Shown one piece after another: positions 23,982 to 30,683 of a stretch of 43,757 nucleotides of DNA. Each line of letters opens with the position of its first letter. Position 1 is the stretch's first letter. Location: positions 1 to 43,757 of IMG/VR virus record IMGVR_UViG_3300035698_013396; one strand, given 5' to 3'. Origin of the DNA: a virus. The position numbers and the translations under genes are program-made. The notes beneath the pieces were generated by a model that did not search any database, was not told the DNA's origin, and saw nothing but the letters and a program-made list of their open reading frames with translations.

Positions 23982-24536
23982 TTATACTTTTTCCAATAAC
24001 ATTTCCGTTAAAGGCTCGGGCGCTGGCGTCGGCGATATCTTTGCCCGCTCGCCTAAAATGTTTCTTTGCCTGTTTACACTTCTGACATCCCGATCATAAA
24101 ATTCAATATTGGTTATGCTTGAGAAAGGAGTCGAATTGTAAGCATCGATTTGCTCTCCCCAAGAAGCATCAACGTCTCGAAGTTTACAGCTAAACACATC
24201 ATGTTCTTCATTTACCTTTAACCCGAATGGGGCAGGGGTTAAACTCAATCGAGAACGAATAGTCAGTAAATACATTTCACTGCCAATAACTTTGAATCTA
24301 TCGAAATCGTAAATCATCTGCGGAACAGCAGTCTGTTTTCTAAAACTCCAAGTTGCCCGATAGCCTTCTACGATAAATTCAAAAGCATTAAATCCTTCAA
24401 CAAAATAAGCCGAACGTGATGTAAAATTCTTGTTAAATAAAATTATTCTGTTGTAGGTTTGAAGTTCAACCCCGGCAGAATGAACTCTGCTCAAACGATA
24501 CTGAATATTTAATAAAATTATAGGAACAATCGGCAT
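23982..24536 (-). CDS. Unknown virion-region protein
   Basis: A 184-aa protein from ATG 24536, chosen because AGAGGA lies upstream; an in-frame upstream ATG at 24566 would overlap the previous gene by 20 bp. Strand-rich, with hydrophobic start PIVPIILLNIQYRLSR and many aromatic residues. I recognise no family. It forms a set of three unassigned genes between the protease and the coiled-coil protein, likely minor head or decoration proteins. Confidence 0.65.
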   Translation of the reverse strand: MPIVPIILLNIQYRLSRVHSAGVELQTYNRIILFNKNFTSRSAYFVEGFNAFEFIVEGYRATWSFRKQTAVPQMIYDFDRFKVIGSEMYLLTIRSRLSLTPAPFGLKVNEEHDVFSCKLRDVDASWGEQIDAYNSTPFSSITNIEFYDRDVRSVNRQRNILGERAKISPTPAPEPLTEMLLEKV

Positions 24537-24546
24537 AACAAATCCT

Positions 24547-25632
24547 CTATAGTGGTATAAGTTCACGACCTTTGGGATAAAGAATAATCGTTCCCTTTCC
24601 AGCGTCTACAACCAAATGAGTCGTTAGAGAAGTATAAGAAAAATAAAAATCCACTGATCCTCTAAAAATGTGTACTCCGTTTCCAAACTTGATCGTAAAA
24701 GTTGCATTCGGAAAAGCATCCTTGTAAATATCGAATTTTCCGCCAATCCACATTTCTGCATTATTGGTAGCACAATCAAATTCGGCAGTATTAACCGAAG
24801 TTTCATCACACAAAATAGTTAATTTCCCTAAAAAATAATGTCTTGCACTTCCGTCTAATCTAAAGATCTGGCCGTCGTTATTGTATTCAATTTCAACCTC
24901 GCAATTAGATTCGTAATTTCTCGGATTTAATACCGCCAGAGCGTCTTGTAAGCTGAACAGCCAATACCTGATTGAAATAGTTCCTGTGGCAGGCATAACG
25001 CTGGTATTCCTATAACCATATCTAAATCTTCCATTGCCGTTTATTGTTCCAGTAAATACATCGAATCCTGCATCAGGCCCGTCTAAATCGATCCTTTTCC
25101 CGGAAGCAATAGTTATTGTTCCAGTGACGCTGATTTTCTGGGATATATTGGCAACGGTCAGTCTTATTCCTGAGAATGTATAGCTTCCAGTCACACTGAA
25201 ATTTTGATATGACGCCGATCCCACTTGATTCAACTGATATGTTTTAGCTATCCCGGAAAACAAACAGGTTAGGTCTATGCCTGATCCAGTACCGATTGCA
25301 AACGTGCCTCCCGTACTTTCCCAGTTACCCTTAAATTCCAATACGTAGCCACCGCCACCAGTTCCCCCGAAATAACCTGCCTCTTGTAAAAAATCGCCAT
25401 TAATTATTCCGCCTTGTTCAAAGATAAAAAATTTACTTGATGCCGTTGACTCAAAGGTTAAATTCCTACATTCAAAAGCCGGAGTAAACCATATAAGGGC
25501 ATTGCCGTTAGCATCAAAATAAACATCATCGATTGCGGTTGGAATGCCCGCACCGCCAGCGCCGCCGCTTGTTAAGGCCCAATTATTATCATCGTGCCAA
25601 TATTGATTTGTGCCTACCCAGTATTTATTCAT
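24547..25632 (-). CDS. Adhesin-like beta-rich virion protein
   Basis: A 361-aa protein beginning NKYWVGTNQYWHDDNNWALT, SGGAGGAGIPTAIDDVYFDA. This W-x-G...W...NW...P-T motif opens many phage and cell-surface beta-solenoid or carbohydrate-binding proteins. The rest is repetitive beta strand (GTITIASGKRIDLDG, GTINGNGRFRYG). No signal peptide. Its place inside the head gene block is unusual for an adhesin, so it may be a head fibre or surface decoration that binds polysaccharide or host surface. Good GGAAG site at 25632. Confidence 0.68.
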   Translation of the reverse strand: MNKYWVGTNQYWHDDNNWALTSGGAGGAGIPTAIDDVYFDANGNALIWFTPAFECRNLTFESTASSKFFIFEQGGIINGDFLQEAGYFGGTGGGGYVLEFKGNWESTGGTFAIGTGSGIDLTCLFSGIAKTYQLNQVGSASYQNFSVTGSYTFSGIRLTVANISQKISVTGTITIASGKRIDLDGPDAGFDVFTGTINGNGRFRYGYRNTSVMPATGTISIRYWLFSLQDALAVLNPRNYESNCEVEIEYNNDGQIFRLDGSARHYFLGKLTILCDETSVNTAEFDCATNNAEMWIGGKFDIYKDAFPNATFTIKFGNGVHIFRGSVDFYFSYTSLTTHLVVDAGKGTIILYPKGRELIPL

Positions 25633-25633
25633 A

Positions 25634-26224
25634 TTACTTCCTTAAAATTAACTCTAGTTGCAAGCTGACTGTCTGCGCACTGGCAAAACTAATCCGCAGA
25701 TAAACTTCTTTACCGGCTTCATTATTAAATAACGAGAAGCCGCTAAACTCCGATACCCTCACCAGTCCTGCGTCAATCGGGTGAGCCCCAATAATATCTT
25801 CGGCAATCATTGTGTTGGCTATTGTTTGCAATCTGATAAATTCCAAGCCATCTAAAATCAAAGCTAAATCATTAGGATTAAAATCGGTGTGATCGTCTGG
25901 CGTAATGTTCTCATCCGCTCCCGTTGTAGCCACTTCCAGTTCGGTATAAACCAGCTTAGCGGCCGTTCTGTAGAATGCGTCTTCGCCTTTTTTGGCGATC
26001 TTATTGTAAAAGGTGTAGGTTGCCCACGCTTCAAACGGCGCTCCTGGGTCTTCGTCTATGTATAATCTGGCTCTTAGTATTTCTTTCACGCAGTCAAGCG
26101 AAATCACGATATCTTCTTGAGCGCTGTTATTAAAATCGATGTCAAAGATTAAAGCTCCGGCAGTTTTTGCTTTTGCCCGCACAATATCCAGTTTTGCCGT
26201 AGTTGGATTAAATTTCATCGACAT
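25634..26224 (-). CDS. Unknown virion-associated protein
   Basis: A 196-aa protein beginning SMKFNPTTAKLDIV, a phrase typical of small phage fibre-type or head-fibre proteins. The middle is helical and acidic (AATYTFYNKIAKKGEDAFYR is not exact; the visible stretch is ATYTFYNKIAKKGEDAFYR) and the end is beta (EVYLRISFASAQTVSLQLEL). Its stop is 1 bp before the adhesin-like gene. Role not identifiable; proximity suggests it partners with the adhesin-like protein or anchors it to the capsid. Confidence 0.65.
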   Translation of the reverse strand: MSMKFNPTTAKLDIVRAKAKTAGALIFDIDFNNSAQEDIVISLDCVKEILRARLYIDEDPGAPFEAWATYTFYNKIAKKGEDAFYRTAAKLVYTELEVATTGADENITPDDHTDFNPNDLALILDGLEFIRLQTIANTMIAEDIIGAHPIDAGLVRVSEFSGFSLFNNEAGKEVYLRISFASAQTVSLQLELILRK

Positions 26225-26225
26225 A

Positions 26226-27062
26226 TCAAGTCCTTGCTATTGTGGCGATTTCGTCATCAGAATTATAAGCCAAAGTCAAGACTGCAACCGTGGTGCCGCC
26301 AGCCCCACCAGTTTTATAAGTCACGGTTTCGATTTCTCCCTGGCCATCGCCGGAAGATACATACGTCAAAGCGATATAATCGTAAGCCGGGATTTCAAAG
26401 CCGATTAACTTTCTCAACTCAGTTAAAACAGCGCTGTCGCTTCCGCCCCCGACATAAACATTCCCAGCCCGATAAAATTTCTCGCCATCTTCCGTTACCA
26501 GCCTGACCGGTATCGCTTCTTTAGGCTTTATGTTTTTAATAAGGCTCTTAAAAATAGTTGTCTTGACCTGCTTAAAAATACTCTCGTTCGAATCTTTGGC
26601 GAATTTGAACAATTTTCTGAAATCAAACTCTTTATACCAGAGAGGCTTTTTGATGCTTACTTCCCCAGGGTGTTTTTCGGGTTTTATCTCTTTTAAATTA
26701 GATACCCTTATCTCCTTAGGGTGTTCGTGTTTGAAATCTTCTGTATTGGATATTCTTACCTCTCCGGCAGGGGGCGGGAAATTGCTGACAAACACCTTAA
26801 ACTCTTTGCTAAATACTTGCTGGTATTTGTCCAATGTTTCTGCCAATCCGCGTATCTCATCCTTGATATCTTTAAATGCCTTGGAGTCTGACTGTCCTTC
26901 TTTTATCAACACATAAACCTTGCTGATGATACTGACGATGTCTTTCTGCCTATCCAAAGACTGAAGCAGAAAAATATTCCTCTCCAAATTATCGTCCTGT
27001 GTTTCGGTGCCTAATAATTTGCTTATTTTGTTTCTTTCTAAGAGGGCGTCTTTCTTATCCAT
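26226..27062 (-). CDS. Coiled-coil virion protein with distal beta domain
   Basis: A 278-aa protein. The N-terminal half is helical and charged (QSDSKAFKDIKDEIRGLAET). Short repeats of the form GEVRISNTEDF, KEIRVSNLKEI, GEVSIKKP lie near the middle. The end has AIPVRLVTEDGEKFYRAGN and a Gly-rich beta tail (YKTGGAGGTTVAVLTLAYN). Such proteins are found next to portals and may be head-fibre bases. It overlaps the portal stop by 8 bp. Function unassigned. Confidence 0.65.
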   Translation of the reverse strand: MDKKDALLERNKISKLLGTETQDDNLERNIFLLQSLDRQKDIVSIISKVYVLIKEGQSDSKAFKDIKDEIRGLAETLDKYQQVFSKEFKVFVSNFPPPAGEVRISNTEDFKHEHPKEIRVSNLKEIKPEKHPGEVSIKKPLWYKEFDFRKLFKFAKDSNESIFKQVKTTIFKSLIKNIKPKEAIPVRLVTEDGEKFYRAGNVYVGGGSDSAVLTELRKLIGFEIPAYDYIALTYVSSGDGQGEIETVTYKTGGAGGTTVAVLTLAYNSDDEIATIART

Positions 27063-28800
27063 TGATCAAAACCTTTTCGAGTTTGGTTTTTATATTAGTC
27101 AGTTCCTTTTTTAAGATGCCGTTGTCATTCCCCATCTTCGCAAGATCACCGCTCAATTTTTCGTTCTTCCTCGTAACTTCTTCGGCGTCTTTCAATATCT
27201 CTCGAATATCTTCTGCTTGCTTGGCTTCTTCTTTTTTCTCTTCTTCATCTTCTGCGGGAGTTTTTGAGTTGGTGGTTGTTTCCGGAAGATCAAGCTCTTT
27301 CCGTTTCTGTTCTTCTCTTGCCCTTTGCTCTAAAATCTCTTCCCAGTCCTTGCCTTGTCCAGCTGCTTCGTCAGCCAAACTTGAAATGTTTCCTGCGATA
27401 GCCTCTTTAGATGCCTTAACCTCTTTAAGCGGATCCACCCAGGACCAGCCAGGAGCTATCCATCTCGCCCTAACCCAATCAAGCCGCTTCTCATAAAAAT
27501 TATTAGCCTTCAGTTCTCCTTTTAAATAAGCCTCTTCCAAAAGCATCTCCCAAACAGGCTGACAGAGTTTCTGAGCTATCCATTCCTGCCTGACCTTAAA
27601 ATATCTTCTGGCCTCTAATAACGCGGCTCTTGCGCTTGAATAATTTGTCTTTGAAAAGTCTTTTGCAACTAACTCATAAGGAAGGCCCAGTGCCGCAGAT
27701 ATTGCCTTTAAGATCCTGTCGACAAACGGCTCGAATGTCGCGCTTGGCCTCTGCGGATTGAATGACGTGATAGATTCACCCGGCATAAGGTGTTTAATCA
27801 TCCCCGGTTCTAAAGATTCAAGCATCTGCCCAGCTGCATTCTTCTCATATGCAGAATTAACTGCTACATCCATCGATGACTCGGAAGTTATGAAAAGCGA
27901 GAAGCATGCCGAAATACGTGCGGCAACAAGTTCTGCCTCGGCATACTCGGCCAAATCTTTGAAATAAGTCAATACGGGAGCAAAGAAGGGGACACCTCTG
28001 GTCTGACCGGCCCGTGAAACATAATACAAATGAAAAATATTTTTTCTGCCATATTCGCCTTTAGCCTGAATCTCTACGTATTGTCTTGCTTCTTCTCTAG
28101 TCCTATGGTTGATATCTCCAGGATGTGTCTTTTGAATGAAATAAGAAATCGGCTCGCCCTTTTCGCCAATCTTTACGCCAGACCTGATTGATTTATCGCT
28201 TCTCTTATCGGATGGCGTGTTAAGCCTGTCCGACTCTATCAACTGCAGGGCCAATGAATACGGCCTGCCTTTATCTTTCAACATCAATGGAACTATTATC
28301 GCCTCGCCGTTTTCAAGGATCTGTCTATCCACCAGCTGTTGAATTTCGTAGAAGTCCATACGTTCTCCTGCATCGGCATACGGCGACCAACGTTTCCATA
28401 TTCTCTCGGTTTTTTTCTGGAAGTTCTTTGCCGACTTCTCGCTTATGCCAAGGGAATCCTTATCCATCCTGCACTGAGGCCTGATGCCCGTTCCAATGAC
28501 ATTCGTGGTCATAGTAGAAGTAATCCCGGAAGCGTGGGCGTCATTTCTATTTAGATCACGGCTACGTTCCCGAATATCAGCTAACTCAGGAAGCAAATCC
28601 TGATCTGCCGAACCCCCTCCGGGAAGCCAAGAAGAACGCAGGCGATCCCTGCTCGCTCCTTTGTAAGAGCCGAACTTATGCGAAACATTAATTGCCTCCC
28701 GATACATCCTTCGTTTAAACCCAGCCTTAGGGGAGAAAAACGAAATGACGTTGTCTATCCCGGACGACAACTTTTCTGAGATTTTCTTTTTATTTTTCAT
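27055..28800 (-). CDS. Portal protein (lambda gpB family)
   Basis: A 581-aa portal. Typical lambda-family features include SADQDLLPELADIRERSRDL, NDAHASGITSTMTTNVIGTG, and the RAGQTRGVPFFAPVL and FSKTNYSSARAALLEARRYF stretches. The C-terminus is acidic and coiled (EDEEEKKEEAKQAEDIREIL), longer than the core. It forms the dodecameric DNA channel at the head vertex and binds terminase. Its start overlaps the gpW-like stop by 4 bp. Confidence 0.93.
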   Translation of the reverse strand: MKNKKKISEKLSSGIDNVISFFSPKAGFKRRMYREAINVSHKFGSYKGASRDRLRSSWLPGGGSADQDLLPELADIRERSRDLNRNDAHASGITSTMTTNVIGTGIRPQCRMDKDSLGISEKSAKNFQKKTERIWKRWSPYADAGERMDFYEIQQLVDRQILENGEAIIVPLMLKDKGRPYSLALQLIESDRLNTPSDKRSDKSIRSGVKIGEKGEPISYFIQKTHPGDINHRTREEARQYVEIQAKGEYGRKNIFHLYYVSRAGQTRGVPFFAPVLTYFKDLAEYAEAELVAARISACFSLFITSESSMDVAVNSAYEKNAAGQMLESLEPGMIKHLMPGESITSFNPQRPSATFEPFVDRILKAISAALGLPYELVAKDFSKTNYSSARAALLEARRYFKVRQEWIAQKLCQPVWEMLLEEAYLKGELKANNFYEKRLDWVRARWIAPGWSWVDPLKEVKASKEAIAGNISSLADEAAGQGKDWEEILEQRAREEQKRKELDLPETTTNSKTPAEDEEEKKEEAKQAEDIREILKDAEEVTRKNEKLSGDLAKMGNDNGILKKELTNIKTKLEKVLING

Positions 28801-29009
28801 GATGGATTATCGAACGTTGCGTATGTTGTAGTGTCCTTCGATCCTGCGATTTCCTTCCGCAATTGATCACGTAGCTTTATTAACTCGCTAATACTTATAT
28901 ATTGAAGATTTCTTCCGCCGATAGAGTAGGACTGCACAGCACCGCCTGTCATTCTTGCGTTTATGGCAGTTTCAAGATTATCAAGCATTTCTTGTTTTGT
29001 AGGCGCCAC
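28797..29009 (-). CDS. Head completion/connector protein (gpW-like)
   Basis: A 70-aa protein. The frame opens at a GTG at 29060, but that lies in a terminator loop. The GTG at 29009 has AAGGAG six bases upstream and is the supported start, giving a length close to lambda gpW (68 aa). The sequence (TKQEMLDNLETAINARMTGG, SIGGRNLQYISISELIKLRD) has the gpW pattern of a helical pair around a beta hairpin. It joins head to tail. First gene after a terminator, so it opens the structural transcription unit. Confidence 0.85.
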   Translation of the reverse strand: MAPTKQEMLDNLETAINARMTGGAVQSYSIGGRNLQYISISELIKLRDQLRKEIAGSKDTTTYATFDNPS

Positions 29010-29034
29010 GTAAAACTCCTTTTCGATTCCCAAT

Positions 29035-29073
29035 AAAAAAACCCGAAACCGCCCGTGCACGGTTATCGGGTTT
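29035..29073 (-). terminator. Strong rho-independent terminator ahead of the structural operon
   Basis: Bases 29039-29046 pair with 29066-29073 (8 bp). After one bulged base, 29047-29051 pair with 29060-29064 (5 bp), with an 8-base loop. The minus strand then reads TTTTTTT. It ends 26 bases before the gpW start, so transcripts entering from the right need antitermination or another promoter. Confidence 0.85.
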
Positions 29074-29127
29074 TTATTAACTATTGGGTGCGCTTGAGGT
29101 GGCCAAACCCCTTGCGCAAAGTTCTAT
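29035..29127 (-). ncRNA. Candidate short structured RNA or leader RNA upstream of gpW
   Basis: A possible promoter at 29134-29162 would start a transcript near 29127 that ends at the terminator at 29035, about 93 bases. It contains a hairpin at 29089-29118: TGCGC, AA, GGGG, loop, CCTC, AA, GCGCA on the minus strand, with a symmetric internal loop. No open reading frame is apparent. It could be a small RNA, or a paused leader ahead of late genes comparable to the lambda pR'-tR' leader. Confidence 0.35.
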
Positions 29128-29133
29128 AACTCT

Positions 29134-29162
29134 ATATTACTCGCAATATATATATTTTTCAA
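29134..29162 (-). promoter_or_regulatory. Possible promoter for the short RNA/late leader
   Basis: TTGAAA (29162-29157), a 17-base spacer rich in AT, and TAATAT (29139-29134) on the minus strand. The -35 is 5 of 6 and the -10 is 4 of 6 against the consensus. It is supported mainly by the hairpin and terminator placed downstream. Confidence 0.4.
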
Positions 29163-29190
29163 TATAGTCGTTACTACAAAATAGTAAAAA

Positions 29191-29218
29191 TAAAAAACCC
29201 ACTAATAAGCTAGTGGGT
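29191..29218 (-). terminator. Rho-independent terminator after the broken small gene
   Basis: ACCCACTA (29197-29204) pairs perfectly with TAGTGGGT (29211-29218) around a 6-base loop. The minus strand continues TTTTTTA. It follows the stop codon at 29248 of a small decayed gene by 30 bases, suggesting that gene was once a separate transcript. Confidence 0.8.
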
Positions 29219-29247
29219 ATATTTATAAAAACAAAAAATATATTGGA

Positions 29248-29365
29248 TTAGTCTACTTGGTGTGCAGTCAAAAAGAGGGCTTTTTCTAGAGCGTTGAAAA
29301 AATCTTGATATAGCTCTGGAGCGTCAATGGGCTTTATTCCAAACTACCTCCGATCCCGGCCCCAT
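29248..29365 (-). pseudogene. Small gene broken by a one-base frameshift
   Basis: On the minus strand, the frame from ATG 29365 reads MGPGSEVVWNK and then stops. The frame shifted by one base continues PIDAPELYQDFFNALEKALF and ends LTAHQVD at the TAA at 29248. The join (WNK-PIDAPELY) is natural if a single extra G near 29325 is removed. Open frame also continues upstream of the ATG to a TAG near 29400 (PAFGKISSES). Function unknown. It could be real decay, a programmed +1 shift or an assembly error. Too short for confident calling. Confidence 0.4.
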
Positions 29366-29410
29366 ACTTTCAGATGAAATTTTACCGAATGCGGGCTACC
29401 TTTAAAACTA

Positions 29411-29437
29411 AAAGCGCCTCCCAAAAAGAGGCGCTTT
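29411..29437 (-). terminator. Terminator of the outer-membrane protein gene
   Basis: Perfect 10-bp inverted repeat AAAGCGCCTC/GAGGCGCTTT with a 7-base loop, followed on the minus strand by TTTTAG and preceded by a matching A-run, so it can act in both directions. It lies 30 bp after the stop of the outer-membrane gene and insulates that cargo gene from the phage transcripts. Confidence 0.85.
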
Positions 29438-29466
29438 TAAGAAACTTGATAAATACTTAACCTTGT

Positions 29467-30231
29467 TTAAAACCTGTAATTCGCACTAACTGTGAAGGCG
29501 GTCTCATCAATAAATCTACCTTCTACACCAATGGAAAGATTTTTGGTAGGAAGAAAATCACAGCCAACGAAGATGCCAACTACGCCATCGCTATTTATAT
29601 CGTCTGTTGTGTAAGTTGTGCCTGAAATTGTAGCTTGCATCGATGCTTCAACATCAGTATATTTAATTCCACCATATGGAACAAATTGTCCTATTTCCTT
29701 AGATATTCCTAAAGCTACCTGCCATTCTTTATATTCAATACTAGCTTCTGATATACCTACATCGCCTGGCGAAAAACTAACACCATTAAGTGTAATTTTA
29801 TCAATATCTGGTTCTGTTTGGCGATATCGACCGTCCAAACCAACTCTGATGCCATTCTCAAACTCATGAAGAAAAACAGTTGCTCCTATTCCCCAGGCAA
29901 ATGCACTTTTCGTCTCATAGTTTAAATCCACTCCACTATATTTTTCGGAAAATTCTCCATTAGCGGCACCTAATAAAACATATGGTTCTACTCTATCTGC
30001 AAGAACATAGGATATCTTGCCCGCATACCAATTAAGGTTCTCTACAGTCACATCCTCGTCAGAAACATCTAAATCTCTTTCGGTAACAAAATCTAATTCA
30101 GTTCCGACTTTGAAAGGTGTATCGCCTTCTTCCAGTATTGGTTTGGCAGGATTTCCTATAGGCGCTGCATTAGCCACAGAGTAAGCACTCAAAAATATCG
30201 TTACTAATCCAAGTAACCATAACTTTTTCAT
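29467..30231 (-). CDS. Prophage-encoded outer-membrane beta-barrel protein (moron)
   Basis: A 254-aa protein. Residues 1-22 are a signal peptide (KKLWLLGLVTIFLSAYSVANA, then APIG). The mature part is a series of alternating amphipathic strands (ENLNWYAGKISYVLADRVEP, GIRVGLDGRYRQTEPD) ending in VSANYRF, the terminal aromatic signature of BAM-inserted barrels. GAGGTG ribosome site. It lies between terminase and head genes with its own promoter and terminator, the hallmark of a lysogenic-conversion cargo gene, analogous to lambda Lom. Possible roles: receptor masking against superinfection, adhesion or surface variation. The promoter has a G10 tract, so expression is probably phase-variable. Confidence 0.85.
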   Translation of the reverse strand: MKKLWLLGLVTIFLSAYSVANAAPIGNPAKPILEEGDTPFKVGTELDFVTERDLDVSDEDVTVENLNWYAGKISYVLADRVEPYVLLGAANGEFSEKYSGVDLNYETKSAFAWGIGATVFLHEFENGIRVGLDGRYRQTEPDIDKITLNGVSFSPGDVGISEASIEYKEWQVALGISKEIGQFVPYGGIKYTDVEASMQATISGTTYTTDDINSDGVVGIFVGCDFLPTKNLSIGVEGRFIDETAFTVSANYRF

Positions 30232-30366
30232 TTCTCACCTCACATTTTTTTGGTTAAAACTAAAACGAATTATCTTTACTCTTTATTAGGATAGGATGAC
30301 CTTCTACCTCCTTTCTATCCAAAGTTTAAAAAGCAACTCTTCTTTTTATTGTTTATAATTATTACT

Positions 30367-30395
30367 ATTTTATACCCCCCCCCCAGTTTTGTCAA
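30367..30395 (-). promoter_or_regulatory. Probable phase-variable promoter with G10 tract in the spacer
   Basis: Minus strand: TTGACA (30395-30390), AAACT, ten G (30384-30375), then TATAAAAT. The -10 is either TATAAA (15-base spacer) or TAAAAT (17-base spacer). A change of one G moves the spacer toward or away from 17. This is the design of the Neisseria porA promoter. It sits about 145 bp upstream of the outer-membrane gene. The leader between also has GGATAG...CTATCC flanking an AAAGGAGGT sequence (about 30290-30325) of unknown meaning. Confidence 0.8.
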
Positions 30396-30437
30396 GTTTT
30401 TTTGCGGCCAGCAAATCAAGGCAAACATCTATCCAAA

Positions 30438-30683
30438 CTAAACACCCTCAGCCTCCACGCTCTTAAAATTCTTCCCACACTTCCTACAGACATGATACCT
30501 GACCGGCAGATGACTCGAATAACATTTTACGTTTTTACTTCTGCATCTCGGACACCGCAGGGGAATAAAAGTAACACCATAATCTTGACTGTTGTTTGCA
30601 GGTCTGCCGGGTGATTTTCTTTCAAAATTATTGCTGTTGTCATTTCTTAACCAATTGCTTTTTCTTTCAAGCCATTTTCCCAT
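30438..30683 (-). CDS. Zinc-ribbon protein next to terminase
   Basis: An 81-aa basic protein with two CxxC pairs, RCPRCRSKNVKC and HVCRKCGKNF, forming a zinc ribbon at about residues 44-74. It begins directly after the terminase stop (TAAATG). Small zinc-ribbon proteins of this kind often follow phage terminase genes or act as Com-like translational regulators. I cannot say which. The N-terminus is Asn/Ser-rich and probably disordered. Confidence 0.72.
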   Translation of the reverse strand: MGKWLERKSNWLRNDNSNNFERKSPGRPANNSQDYGVTFIPLRCPRCRSKNVKCYSSHLPVRYHVCRKCGKNFKSVEAEGV

